A stretch of DNA of 64,000 bases from positions 37,971,360-38,035,359 of the forward strand of contig OX465583.1 of the NCBI GenBank assembly GCA_950022655.1, read 5' to 3'. Of this stretch, positions 12,701 through 25,034 are shown piece by piece (position 1 is the stretch's first letter; every line of letters starts with the position of its first letter). The stretch is from Alentia gelatinosa (Eukaryota; Annelida; Polychaeta; Phyllodocida; Polynoidae). The position numbers and the translations under genes are program-made. The notes below the pieces were generated by a model. The model saw nothing but the letters and a program-made list of their open reading frames with translations. It had not been told where the DNA came from and did no database searches.

Positions 12701-13528
12701 TGAGATGACCATAGACCAATTTGGGGAATGTTTATACAAATTGGATCCTCTACAATATAATACGTAAAATCTCATTCGCAGGCAGGACCATGCGTAATCA
12801 AACATCCTCAGATTTCTACCATTGCTGTAGATGAGTTGTGATGATAAAACACGAATCATTCATAACAAAGTACAGCATAATCATATATGACCCATATACA
12901 TTGGCTTTATCATTATTTCTAAAAAATCTTTAGCATATCAGAGTGGAATAGGCTTGAAATAGCGGCTCAGCTCTAACAGTACTTAACTCTAAAAGCTTAA
13001 TCAATGCATAATAGAAACTAATCATACATTGGTTGTCCGATATGAAGCACTTGAGAGTCACTTTCTATATCACTTTATATTACAGTTCAGGATTTCGTGT
13101 AAGTTATTTGTGATTAGGTTCAGATCCTTCCGGGATAATAGAGAGAAAAAGGTATTAGCCTACTAACAAAGAAAATAAATCTCATATCAGTGATTCTATA
13201 TAGTTTGAGGACTTAGACAATGTATACTATTCTAGGGTCTACCGCCAAACATTGTATCCTTTATCAATTGAAAAACAAGTTTTCAGTGAACTTACACAGT
13301 GACAATTACGAAATGCTCTGCAATCTGGATCAACAATAAACAGCACATAGAGCTGTTTTTGATGTGTAGTCCATTGGCCTACAAAACTGTAAGGTGATTC
13401 CCAAGAACTGAAATCCCCATAAAGTAAAGCCATTGACAAGTATGAGGAACACTTTTACGTTGTAGCATGCCTCCCATATGCCCTGGAATGCATATCCAAG
13501 CTCAGGTGCGAATCGACCCCGTCAGGTG
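9746..13528. other. Intergenic, repeats only
   Basis: Contains the inverted repeat at 11290-11522 and a TGGTCGGGTTA / TAACCCGACCA pair (about 9993 and 10288) that may bound another old TIR element. AGCTCTGGTTG with a small hairpin near 10300-10325 recurs at 26825-26836. No gene supported. Confidence 0.45.
11290..11522. repeat. Inverted repeat, possible MITE
   Basis: GACCTGTTTCACTAG (11290-11304) and its perfect inverse CTAGTGAAACAGGTC (11508-11522) enclose about 200 bp. A further copy of ACTAGTTTCGTGA occurs at about 11358. It looks like a non-autonomous TIR element but no target duplication is clear. Confidence 0.4.
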
Positions 13529-14218
13529 CTACCTGGATGTTTTGCTGGGTGTTTCCCTCGGGGTGAGATTCGGGGTTGTTAGTTTGGGCGTTGTCCTCTG
13601 GGAGGCGCGGGGGGTGGTGCGGGGTGTAGATCTGGGCGTTATGCGCGGGGTCTTGGCCATGAAGGAGCGACTAAATGGTGTCTGCCTGCGACTGCTCCGG
13701 AACTCCTCTTCCACGTTTTCCAGCGTCTGATCGCGCAGCAGAGTCCTCTGGCGGCGATGGTGCCGGATGACGGGCAGACTGGGCAGCGCTCTCGGCTCGG
13801 GCAGTTTCGCCTCCTCCATGGACCTCACAAAAGTAGCACTGGGTATGAAAGGTAGGGTACCACTGGTTACGATCTTGGGTAGATTAAAAATATGTACTTC
13901 ATTCTTCTTGAATTTATGTCGCCTGGCGCGACGCTCTCGTAGCTTATCCAGCGCTGATTGCACTTCTTCTGAATAAACAAACTGGTGGATCTGTACATCT
14001 ACGTTCTTCGGGAAGCCATGCTCGCCCAACGCCTCCGAGACGGACTCGTCATCGTCGCTGTTCGCAGCCGACCGCCGACTTCCGGTCCGTTGTCGGCTGC
14101 TGAGTGACTTCCGGGCGGTGGACACTGACCGGGCGGACTGGCGGCTGTTGGAGCGGCTTCGCGTTTCTCTGCTCTTAGAACGCGGTACGTCCAGACTGTT
14201 CTTCGATGGTTCAACCAT
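13529..14218 (-). CDS. Basic Ser/Arg-rich protein with FxYS and NLPxIV motifs and a Thr-Pro-Arg repeat tail, about 229 aa
   Basis: The frame is open from 14332, but the ATG at 14218 is preferred: it has a strong context (AAGATGG) and a gggagcag acceptor lies 22 nt upstream, so the earlier codons are probably intron. Residues are numbered from that ATG. Order: an Arg/Ser-rich N-terminus (about 10-55), an acidic patch (NSDDDESVSE), FVYSEEVQSALDKLR (80-94), a basic linker, VHIFNLPKIV (108-117), then a C-terminal run of T-P-R/K units (about 189-222). The two middle motifs match the 6195-7034 protein, suggesting paralogy. No known domain, signal peptide or membrane segment is recognised. The T-P-R/K repeats resemble proline-directed kinase sites. 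Function unknown. Confidence 0.6.
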   Translation of the reverse strand: MVEPSKNSLDVPRSKSRETRSRSNSRQSARSVSTARKSLSSRQRTGSRRSAANSDDDESVSEALGEHGFPKNVDVQIHQFVYSEEVQSALDKLRERRARRHKFKKNEVHIFNLPKIVTSGTLPFIPSATFVRSMEEAKLPEPRALPSLPVIRHHRRQRTLLRDQTLENVEEEFRSSRRQTPFSRSFMAKTPRITPRSTPRTTPRASQRTTPKLTTPNLTPRETPSKTSR

Positions 14219-17079
14219 CTTGACGTCGAATGTCGTCTGCTCCCAAGAAATGTATGGCAGGAAGACACTCAGAGAAACAGTTAGATTTAATAATTCATCA
14301 GAAACGGGTGAGCTTTTCCACTGCCTTTTCAACTGCGTGTGTCACAGCAATCCTGTATCAGAGACCTTGTCACAGAACTCACATGATCGAGTCATCAATT
14401 ATAATTGGTCCCAGACCTATACCGCAGTTCCACTGGTGATTTGATGGTAAAACGTTGCAGAATACTTCCATTTCCTATGAACCACTCAGTGTACAATGTA
14501 TCCAAGTACGTTGTACTCCATTCAGAGCATACGTATAGCCTTAGTAAATGGTGATCTGGTTAAATCCATGGTTTATTTAAGAATTCAATGAACAACTTAA
14601 TGTTGCTCAACCTCGCTGCCAACCACTACAATAAGACGACGAATCCTATCCACAACCAGACGATTTCGGAGCATGCTGATTCCCAGCAGGTCTACCGTGG
14701 AGGCTACCACACCTATCGGTAACAAGCAGTTCCACAAAGGCCGGGACCCCCGCTGTTGGGCTTAATCCTTACTGTGTACCTCTATATATTATACATATCC
14801 ATAAAGCCTTCTGCCAATGTCCGCTCCAGTGATGTTGTAGACAAACACAGCCGTTTATTTGACACACACAAACACACACCTATCAATATCCTATTCTGTA
14901 AGATGAAAACACAAGAGGGAAATGTTCAGACCAACATCAGTACTCAAAAGAAACCGTTTTGTTTTATACATTTGAATCCGATCACCTTGGTGTTGATATG
15001 TTTCTGGATTCCACCAAACTGGCAGTGAGTGTGCTTTGATATAATAAGTGATATCAAAACACGAGTAGCATCACGTAGCATCAACATTAATTGATTCAGT
15101 TGAAGAAAGCTACGGAATGTACTGCACAACCTCCTACACAGCACGACCACCTATGTTGAACCTTATGTACCATCTACAGGTTGAAATGATCAGGTCAGGC
15201 AAGGGACATTATATTTTTGAAGATCTATATCATTCGTGAATTCAAAGAGAAATTACGAGACTTTTCATGAATGGCAAACACTGATTTACGCTAGGCGCTG
15301 TCAAGTTTATAATGTCCCGTGTTGTGATCGTACCCAATAATAAAGCATAGCTAATGTACATTTGGGCAAACAAGGATTTCAACAAGAGCTTCAGTTGGAG
15401 ACCTGGACGACTTCGAGCCTCCCCATGCTAATTCATCAATCAAACAATGCAAAGTACACAGTCGTTGCAGGTTTAACATCGGTAAACGCGACCATAACAC
15501 TGTGGGGACAAATTTAATTTCCGCATCGATCGTTATGCCATCTGGTGTTTGATTCTGTTGCAACCGCCGTATACTGTGTGTAACTTTTAGCCATGAGGCA
15601 ATCAATATAATTCCTCCATCACAGGGAAACCCCAGTAACCTTCAGTTCAAATCCATAGGTTTAGACAATTTCGAGAAGTAGAGGTTTATTTGCAGAAAGT
15701 CTGAAATAGCCATAGCAGTAACGGATGAAGCCGCTTCTAAAACCTGCTTTGAAAACCTGAGCCATATCAACATGCACGCTTTTGGTTATTCATTGCAACA
15801 GAAAACCAACACCTGTTGAGAATGTTGAAGTGTTTCCAATCATGTCCACAATGTTGCACTTCCGTCCTTCAATTTCGTTTTATTCAGGAAACGCTTACAT
15901 ACAGTTGTGCTTGATCAGTACACTGCAGATAATTTAAACCACAGTTCAAAAGGTAAAAGATAATTTGATACTATCATCTCAACCATATATGGCGCTTAGA
16001 GGGGACGGTAAACAAGTAATGTACACAGACAACAATAATACAAAAATAAGTAGTGGTTTCATAAGACTAATAGACGGACACAATACTAGATATCATAAGT
16101 TCAACGTGTTCTGCCATAGGTTATAAGTATAACGTGTTCTGGCGCAGGCTATCATAGGCTATCAGGCTATCTATATTATAGCGAATAATCTGCTTGTGCA
16201 AACTGTAGGTGGCACCACCACTGTAAGTGAGTAACCGGCACAATGCGTAAGGTCAACCATTGTGCATGTATCCTACACAATTTGAATGCGTGCGATCAAA
16301 ATAGTGATTGGACGCGTCGCAGAAATTGCTGGGAAGGTCTGTTCCGCCAGGAGAAAATCTGTTGACACAGTTTTTCCAATTGAAGATCATTCATAGTTAA
16401 AATATAATGGCAATATGTATAACAACGGGTCATCTTCAGGGAAGGTGAAGGCATCCTTGGCTACAAGGGAGATACTGTATTGTCCTGTATCGCACTGTAC
16501 TTTGTAATGTATGTTTTTTGGTTATGTCTTTGTCCTATGTAGATTGGCTACCTGCGTTTGGATTTGACTTAAATAGTCGTGGAATACTAATATCTAAATA
16601 TACTAAAAATTGACAGAGTAATATGGCCTGTGGACTGAAAAGGCCGTTTAATGAGAATACCTGAAATTAGTACGCTATAGTTAACATCTACCTTATTCTC
16701 TCGATCGCACTTTGTCCGATACTATTATTTGCAACGAACTTGTTCTATTCAACTGGTACCTGGAAGAGCACCTTATTGGTGAAAGTTCTTTGTCACTATT
16801 TGTCAGAATGAAATAGTGAAATAGAAAAAAAATACCCTCAACATCTATAGAAGCGAAAAGTGCAGGATGCAGATCTATACTGAGGAGGATATGGAGAGTC
16901 CCAGGGGTGCCCCATCCCCATCAAAGGGACAAAGTCCTCTATAGATGTGCCCCTATTTCAGTGTCATCGAACAAGGCAACTACAAATATCCTGTAATCTA
17001 TAAAATTGAAGCCCTTCTGAGGCTGTGCACCCTCTATCCCCAGCAGAGGTTTTGTACCTGTACCATATATATACCAAAA
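14219..17079. other. Intergenic, no gene recognised
   Basis: 5' side of the 13.5-kb gene; any upstream exon of that gene would lie here but cannot be identified. The rest is AT-rich sequence without coding signal. Confidence 0.5.
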
Positions 17080-17548
17080 GGCCACAAAGGTGCATGCGGA
17101 GGCAAAAGAACTGCACTTCGCATTGTGAAATCAACTATTATGCCATACATAGACTATGGAGATTTGTTTTATGGACGAAGTTCTAAGATAACTTGATAAA
17201 TTACAGAATGTGCTGACTAAAGCACTTCGTTTTGTTTACAAGGCGAAAGCTACTGTAAGTATTCTCACTGTGCATAAAAGAACGTAAATGAATTTCGTCA
17301 GGGATAATAGGGATATCTATTCAGCAAATTATATTTATTAGCAGCAAGGCAATGACAAATTGTAAGATATAAGAACTAGGAATATTCGTCAAACTCAAAG
17401 TAAAGAGTTTAAGATTGTTAGACCACGAGTGAAAAAAAATCAAAAGGAGTGTTATATACCGGGGTGCATTGGTATGGAATAATCTGGGCCCAGAAATTAT
17501 GAATTGTACTACATATTCATCATTTAAAAGTAATATTAAAAAATAAAC
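17080..17548 (+). mobile_element. Decayed LINE reverse-transcriptase C-terminal fragment
   Basis: Reads IVKSTIMPYIDYGDLFYG, then after a frameshift LDKLQNVLTKALRFVYKAK, and later YRGALVWNNLGPEI...SSFKSNIKK. These are typical end-of-ORF blocks of non-LTR reverse transcriptases. At least one frameshift and one stop break it. The YRGALVWNNL block differs from the elements at 3.1, 29 and 34 kb, so this is probably another subfamily. Confidence 0.7.
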
Positions 17549-20500
17549 TAAAAAGGAAAAAACTAATGACTGAGACTCACAGAAATGTAAAAACCTATGC
17601 GCTTTGGTGATTGTGCATTTGGTGTTAATGTAGTAAGTGTATATCCATGGGATGTTGTTCGTAAAATTTACTGAGCGATAGATCGTTAAACTTTATTAGG
17701 TATAGGTATATATACCTCAAGGTTCATAGGAGAGTAAGATGTGTTGGGAGAACAAAATTTGGACGAATCTCCCTCCATTATTAGGTTAGGAATATACTAT
17801 CATCATAAAAGCTGCGGGCAAATTGCACTTCTATGATGGCACACAGCCAAAGCGTGACTGCAATCACGAAGCGTGTTAAGTGCAATCACTCAAGGATTGC
17901 AGTTCTCTGGCAACTGGTTACAAACTTATGATGGTCAGCTGCAGGATGTGTGGACACTGGGTAGACAGGACTTACGCATGCATATATATATATATATATA
18001 TATTTCCACCTGAATATAATCTTATTTACCTATATACATGTATTATTTTTATGTTTATAGATTCCCCAACAAGCGGTGCCTTCACCTCCTGATTGATTAT
18101 CTTATTATCAATTAAGTGATTTCACAAGTTACCACGTGGTGGCACTGAACAGTTAGTCGTGTTCATTGTTGAATGGAGTTCTCTAGTTATGATTACATCT
18201 TCGTATGTCAGCCGGGTTTGCACTCCCTTAATCTTACTAAACACGGATTACTCACTTGACTTTGCATAGTCTTCACATAGTCTTGTCATCATTGCCACTG
18301 TTCAATACTACGCATAGTATGTTGGCCCAACGAGTATAGAGTGGCCATATTAGATAACGCCTCCTGGTACTATGTTTGCGAAAGCTTCTCGGGTATCGTG
18401 AATTCCATTGCTTCCAATTTGCCTCCAGGTTTTTCTAGTTCTGCCTTTTCAGCACCCAACCCCCTAATTTTGAAGTACGGCGTAATATAAGTGGGTGACC
18501 TTGATTTTCTCACCATCCGACATAATTATTGGAGTAATGGCGAAATAAGAACACGCCTTAACTGCTGGCAATCATTCTCGTAGCTGATTCCGCATATTCT
18601 ATAATAAATGTGTGTTATTCAAACTCGTGTTCAAATACAAAATGTAAGGTTGGAGTCTCCATCTACATAATATCTGAATGTTATATGATGCATACTTTCG
18701 TATTTGTATGTGAAATTAGAACCTACAAAGCAACGCACAAAATATGCTTAAAATCGATTTCTGAGAGCCATCGCGATATGACATGACATGCATGATTGAT
18801 TTCCACGACTCCGGGCGCTCCAGAATAAAACATTTCTGCTAATGTAGCTGTAGATGTAAACCATTTAGGTTTTTAAAGATGTGAGTTATTTGTGTGCAAG
18901 TATGTATCCATGTGAATTATGAGTGTGCATATATGCTTATCTATGTGTATGTATAATTGCATGTACTTGCATGTACACATCTACATGTTTTATTATATAC
19001 TGACGTATGAACTTACAAAATATTGGCAGATTTGCAGTGGAAAATAGAGTTTTCATTTCATATTCTAATTTTTCCAACTCTTGTTTGATAAAGGAATATG
19101 ATTTGATGATATGATATCACCTCAGGTAACCGTACCTTGCATGAAAATTACGATTATAGATTTTCCGACACATGGCAGTTGCTTTATTTGAACTGTCGCA
19201 CCAAAGGGTTAAATCAGGTAGCTGTTTAATGTGAAGGAAAACGGCGTGAATGCCACCTTGCATCACATCTGTCCACTGACCCAAATCTACTCAATGACCA
19301 TATGTTGATTTTAGGTAAAAGAGGGAAATAGCCATATACACAAGACTGTGACTAAATGTCAATGTACCTGCCAATCAAACATACCGATAGAAGAGGGCAC
19401 TTAAGTTATAGCAGCAACATTGAAGCTCTGATTCTATACACCATGGCATTTAAATAGAACCAACAGACTCCTAGCACTAGGGACAATATTCTTTTACGGA
19501 GTAAAACGAAATAGACCATGTAAATTTTTGGCAGGCATGCATAACACGGTAAGCCAATTATCTGGCCTTGTTGAGTGGGGGCAGTTGTATATACTTCAGC
19601 GGCCAGATATTGAGTTAGCAAAGGTATCGCGGAAAAGCACATATCCACGGAGCAATTTCCATGGAGAGGTTTACTGTTAAGCAAATCCCCAAAAGCGGTC
19701 ATTTATTAAAAACCCACGTCCCATTGGTGATTAGTTTGCATTCTGTCTTTAAATTGGCACTCTTGTCTTGTTACAGTTGTTACAGTTAACAGCCCCCCTT
19801 CTCCCCTGAGATGGCAGGTTGCGTAGCAGTGATTGCTAGGAGGTTGAAATAAAGGAAGGTCTTTGAACATGCACAAAGTATGGCTCTGGTTGGAACTGTG
19901 GGCACGGCAAGCTGTGAACCGCGTTATGGTGGCACAGTGTGACCACATTACTGGCAGTGGTCGCAGAGCATTGTGTATAGAAGTACTGTGACTAATGCCC
20001 CAGGAACCGCTAAGCTAAAGCACATTAAATTAAGGTGTTGGCTGCTTCAACTGAGGTGTGTTCTACCTGTGCAGAGATCTCGTAGGCGGCAGGTAGATCA
20101 AGCGACATCAGACTTATGGTAGCTCCACTGTTGGAAACACTCTCTGCAGTGTTTTGTATTCATTATATCCGAGGCAGCTATCCCATACGGGGATGTACTT
20201 GGAAGTTGACATTCTCAGTATGTTGTGGTTTCCTATTGACAATTAGTTAACACCTAAAACAAAAGTATCATGCGTATTATTTTCACGCTTATACCTCACG
20301 GCCAGGACGACAGCTACGTCTTCCCCATCTCAGAGGAACCATGGATAATAGAAAAAAAGCAGTCATGGACTTTTGTGTGTAATCAGTGGGATATCATGGA
20401 GCATATATCAGTGAAATGACCCATTGATATAAAATCACAATCCTATCTAATTGTGTGAGGTACATCTGTAGGAATTGCCAACAGAGGGAAATATATACCC

Positions 20501-20612
20501 ATCGCTGGATAACAACAGGGACCTGAGCTTGATAATACAAAGGTATGTTTCAGTGTCTGAGCTCACTGGTTGTTTCGTAAGTTGATTGAAGATAGCATTA
20601 TAATGCCTCGCC
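17549..20612. other. Intergenic, no gene recognised
   Basis: AT-rich, with a short TA tract at about 17983-18002. The minus-strand frames at 19406-19948 have no recognisable character. The promoter of the 20.6-kb gene would lie at the right end; no clear TATA box is seen. Confidence 0.5.
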
Positions 20613-22124
20613 ATGCCTGCATTTGACCACAGAAGATATTATGTCCACCATGACCTGGAGTCCCTCCAGAATAGACCCAGGAGGGAATTACTGGTGGAAG
20701 CCAAACCCATCCCCAGGTCCCGCCCACAAGCCCTGCCTATACTTCCACCTCTTTATACTTATCCGAAGCCACCCCAGGCCCCTCCCGACTCCTCCAGCGT
20801 GGGATCAGCCGACTGGATCACCCGGAGTGATGTTTCTGTGAGGAGCACTCCTGCAGTGTCATCCCACGTGCCTTACAAACTCTCCACTAACACCAGAACT
20901 CCGAACACATCCACCACACGGAGTCTGCCCTCCCTTCGCAGCCCCAGACTGAAGAAAGATCCGTACAAAGTGAACTTTGTCAGCGTATCAGACCTGCAGG
21001 ACCTTGTACATTTAGGTGAGGGTAAGAAGAGGTCCTCTAGGCTGCTACCTATTGGAGATGCGGGAATCGTACATCACCAGTCTGTCGATGCTTGGAGCTA
21101 TAAGCCTTTGATTAAGAACCCGCAACATAGGCCCCAACGGGAGAATCGTAAGGAGGATAACATAGACACTGACACGCACCCCATTTCAAGGCTTACCCGT
21201 TCAACTGGGTGGCTTGAGGGTAAGAAGAAAAAGCCGGGTTATAATAAAAGAGACACCTCCACCAAGACTTCCCCAAGGATATCACAGCAGAAGCTGGTAC
21301 TGAGTGACGATTACTACGGACCGGATTTTGACTCAAGTGATGATGAACTCGACTCGGCCAGTGCCTTGATTCCTCCAGAGGATGAGGCACTGAAGCAACG
21401 CGAGAGATACAAGAGGAGACTCCCGAGTCACACCATTGAGACCCTGGAGCGTTACGACGGCCTCAGGACGGACCTCCACACCACACTGTCCGCCGTCAAG
21501 CTGGGCCGCTCCACGGGGGCCGCCGCCGCCTCCTCTTCCTCCAGTGTCCCCCATCATCACCTCGATGTCATCCCGGAGGGCGAGAATGAGCAGCTCAGCG
21601 ACGACGGGGCGAGCAGTTACAGTAGCGGTAGCTGGAGCTCCTCCGGCAGGGCACGACACAGATTCAACGTGCCTACATGGCGACCGAAATCCCCGGCCAT
21701 GGCTAAGCCCGGCCTGGCTGTGATCCTTGAGAATGACCCGGGGAATGGGGCGGTGAGGCCCCGGGGTGTGGCCAGGGGTGGTGCTGGGACCGTGGCCGGG
21801 GAGGGGCCCGGGACTAGTGGCCTTAGAGAGCCGCCTTTGGTTGTCATTAGTGATGTGAGCAACATGGGATTGAAAATGAAAAAAGAAACTAAACATGTAC
21901 AGTCCCAGAGAGCACGTAAATGGCGATCAGGACAAGGAGTGTTAAAGCTCGATGTAGCCACGGGGAATAAGGGGTTAATGCCACCACAGGTTTCTGCTCA
22001 TTCTCCACCACTAGCCTCCCATAGTCACCATCACGAGACTCGATCTCACACAAAGATAGAGCAGTTCAGGAAGACTGTGACAAGTAAACAAAAGCCAAGG
22101 ACACTAGGCTTCCTTAGAACATGA
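20613..22124 (+). CDS. Long disordered basic protein, 503 aa, function unknown
   Basis: A 503-codon open frame on the plus strand, far longer than chance in this AT-rich DNA. An in-frame TAA 12 nt upstream makes the ATG at 20613 the first Met. Composition is Pro/Ser/Arg/Lys-rich. There is a polyproline-like N-terminus (about 31-58), basic stretches (LEGKKKKPGY), an acidic Ser cluster (YYGPDFDSSDDELDSASA, 235-252), an Ala/Ser/His run (302-316) and a Gly/Arg-rich stretch (380-402). No signal peptide, membrane helix or known domain. FVSVSDLQDLV (122-132) weakly resembles the FVYSEEVQSAL segment of the 13.5-kb gene. GC is well above the neighbours, as in the two minus-strand genes. An intron within the GC-rich part cannot be excluded. 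Confidence 0.6.
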   Translation: MPAFDHRRYYVHHDLESLQNRPRRELLVEAKPIPRSRPQALPILPPLYTYPKPPQAPPDSSSVGSADWITRSDVSVRSTPAVSSHVPYKLSTNTRTPNTSTTRSLPSLRSPRLKKDPYKVNFVSVSDLQDLVHLGEGKKRSSRLLPIGDAGIVHHQSVDAWSYKPLIKNPQHRPQRENRKEDNIDTDTHPISRLTRSTGWLEGKKKKPGYNKRDTSTKTSPRISQQKLVLSDDYYGPDFDSSDDELDSASALIPPEDEALKQRERYKRRLPSHTIETLERYDGLRTDLHTTLSAVKLGRSTGAAAASSSSSVPHHHLDVIPEGENEQLSDDGASSYSSGSWSSSGRARHRFNVPTWRPKSPAMAKPGLAVILENDPGNGAVRPRGVARGGAGTVAGEGPGTSGLREPPLVVISDVSNMGLKMKKETKHVQSQRARKWRSGQGVLKLDVATGNKGLMPPQVSAHSPPLASHSHHHETRSHTKIEQFRKTVTSKQKPRTLGFLRT

Positions 22125-24313
22125 ATTATACAACAGCCAAGTCCATTTTGGCAACAAGACTCTTCTGGCATCCACATCGAAATAATTCTAGTAATTAATT
22201 GAAGTCCTCTTAATGTCATAGTCGGTGCTGAATCATGAATACTGATTGTCTGGTATAGAATGGTATCATCTGATATTGGGATTCGTTTGTGGTGAGATGA
22301 GATACATTTAGCCATTTACAGGGAATGTAAAAAAGATACATTTTATATACCGAAAATGTGTAGCAGAAATCTAAATCGATCAGCCGTATGTATATAGTCT
22401 CTGTCTACTGGAGTATAAGTCGTCTGGAAAGTAATACGCCGACATATATTCAATAACGAAAGTCCCCCTAAATTTTTATGAACTATATGAACCAAGAAAT
22501 CGAGCTACATTACATGTTGGCATAAAAATGGGAAATACACCATATATGCATCTCTCCAAATCCGCCCAGGTATAGTTGTTACTAATTGATACAATTAATC
22601 ATTAAACATGTATACCGATCACGCAGTCTACAAGGAATTCTTTCATCAAATTTGGCTTGGATGAAAACTAAATCAATTTACAAGTGTTAAGCTTAGATTG
22701 AATGGGTAACCAACGGTAGCACATATTTACTAGTATGATAACGGAACACATGCTTGCAGTCGGGTGCACATGTTTATTCAATATCTTCGATGAGATCAAT
22801 CATAGGCACACACTAATATAAATTTAATTCAACGTGATTAACATAGCAAACGGCAAACGCCATACAGGTCGGCGGGGACTGATATCAAAGTTCGGAACCC
22901 AGGTTCTGTGAGCATATTAGCCTATTAGTGACCAGGCAATTGGCATTATTGATCGGTAGCTTTAACCGAGGGCTATATCGGGTGTTAGAAGTGACCATGC
23001 CCCCCATCCAAGCAAAGGCTTGGCTCTCTCCAAGCCATATATAACGAACATAACGAGCCCATGGTGACACATAACGAGCTACTTCCTAAACATATTATTG
23101 CCAGTTACTGTACATATGTGTCTATATACACTATTTAGTTCGGACCATTAGAGGCGTATGCTGAGTATCTTATGTCACATTCGGTTTCCACAGAGGTCAA
23201 TGGGAACTTGCGTTCATTTATATGTAATGAGAACATATGAATAAATACTCTCAAATTAGGTGTCATATGCCGCAACAACGAGGTCTGTTTATGTTTGCGT
23301 GTCCCTTATGTAAATGATATTTGGTCAAACACATGCAGATATACAGTGAGATTGCGAAATTGCGAATTTAGATATATGAAAGAGACAAAAATTCTGAACA
23401 TTCTGAATGTAACAAGTCTGTACTAATTGGATGGTAGCATTCACAAATATAAAAAAGCATGACATATGTACTGCAATAGGTAGAAAAGAGAGAAAGGAGA
23501 TTGTGAAGGTAAATCAGGTAAGATTTGTCTCTAACGGCATAATATTTTGTACAAGGCAGTAATTGCAAATATATTTATATTACCACACTGCTAGCACTTG
23601 AGGCTTAGCCTGGCAACTCAGAGATTAAAAAGCAATTTCGATATGAACGCCTTGTTTCCACAAGCCAGTTATTCCTTTGCTAACTTTTCTGGCACCTCTT
23701 GCTACCTTTGGCCAACACCTTTGTAACATGTTCAGATGTGTCTTCATAACATTGGGATCTAATGTTAACAACGCATGCAAATATTTATGGATGCCGGAGT
23801 AGGAAAGAAAGGTATACACTACACGAAAATTGCTTGGCACCTTTGTACTACATTGTCAGACTATTAAACTTTAACTTCCATATTGAGGTCGAAAGGGCAT
23901 TCTATTGATGATGTGCTTCCGAGGGATTTGTTCATATGATAAATGCGCCATTCTTCGCGATATGGAACGTGTATTGTGCAAGATGGAATACATCTGATTT
24001 ATTTTTGCTCAAAGTACATGTATATAACTTATAAAAATATCTCAATTTCTAAAGGTGGAACATAATTCCGGACCATAGTTCGAGGCATGATCATTTAACA
24101 TATTTACAATACATATAGATAAATACTCCATTCACTTAATATTGAACAAATTCCTAAAACAAAAATGTTAGTGGTGACATGCCCTGTATACATGTTTTGT
24201 ATACCGGGTGATTATATTTCTACTGCCCACTGACCTATTACCAACAACAACAAAAAACCTCGTGTTCCTACTAACTTCGATCTCAGACCCTCGATGAAAC
24301 GAAACACACATAA
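22125..24313. other. Intergenic, no gene recognised
   Basis: AT-rich sequence downstream of the 20.6-kb gene. No clear AATAAA within the first few hundred bases and no coding signal. Confidence 0.5.
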
Positions 24314-24872
24314 GGCCCGGCGTCCACCTACTACGATAGAATCGTAGACCTCCCGATATCAGTTCCCGAGATGTCAGTTTTCCACATTTCCGTGGAAATC
24401 CACTTTTCGATATTCAGTATATTTAATTGCTTTTCCTTGCGTCAAACAAAGATAATATTTATATAGCCTCATTTACGCCAATAAATGTGGGTTGAACCTC
24501 CCCACAGACCCTTAGCACCATGTTATGGCTGACAAGGCCATATCATGTCAGTCTTTCCGATTTCTTTGAGGCAGAAAAATCTACATGAAAATATTTCCAC
24601 TTTTTTCCCTGATCCCAACTGGCATCTCTGCGATATGGCACTGATACAAAATGTCAAAATCGGTGCCATATCGGGAAGGTGCAAAATCGTAGACATATGT
24701 CTAGACAAGCCAATCCACCACGCATAGTATGGGGTTTTTATCGGTGTCTAATCGCAGAAACGTGGTCAACTGCCCGGATATTAGGTAACCTTCCGACGTG
24801 ATTTTGATTTTCTATCGGGAGGTGCATCGTAGACCAAATCGGAGCCATATCGCAGTAGGTGGACGCCGGGCC
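24314..24872. mobile_element. Harbinger-like MITE with TAA target-site duplication
   Basis: Terminal inverted repeats GGCCCGGCGTCCACCTACT at both ends, flanked by TAA at 24311-24313 and 24873-24875. The 559-bp interior has further inverted-repeat segments (for example GATATGGCAC/GTGCCATATC near 24635-24672) and no transposase. The TIR and 3-bp TWA duplication fit the PIF/Harbinger superfamily. Short open frames on both strands inside it are by-products of its near-palindromic structure. Confidence 0.78.
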
Positions 24873-24949
24873 TAACAGTCAATATTGCTCACCCGCTCAC
24901 TAAAATGTTAGTACAACCGATCTACAGATGTATATATATATTATGTTCT

Positions 24950-24955
24950 TTTATT
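24950..24955 (-). promoter_or_regulatory. Second candidate poly(A) signal of Amt
   Basis: AATAAA on the minus strand, about 80 nt downstream of the stop codon, in an AT-rich 3' flank just before the MITE at 24314-24872. Confidence 0.45.
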
Positions 24956-25009
24956 AATTCCAATCAACCTCCTTGATCTTAATTTAGAAATATTGTACTT
25001 TTCTGTACT

Positions 25010-25015
25010 TTTATT
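25010..25015 (-). promoter_or_regulatory. Candidate poly(A) signal of Amt
   Basis: AATAAA on the minus strand about 20 nt after the Amt stop. A second copy lies at 24950-24955, about 80 nt after the stop, and fits a normal 3' UTR better. Placement only; no transcript evidence. Confidence 0.4.
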
Positions 25016-25034
25016 TTTTGTGTATGAATATATG

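Noticed and set aside
14219..14332. N-terminal 38 codons of the longer 13.5-kb reading frame
   Set aside because: A splice acceptor and a strong ATG context at 14218 make this part more likely intron than coding.
24523..24727. Overlapping frames on both strands
   Set aside because: They lie inside a near-palindromic MITE with no transposase similarity.
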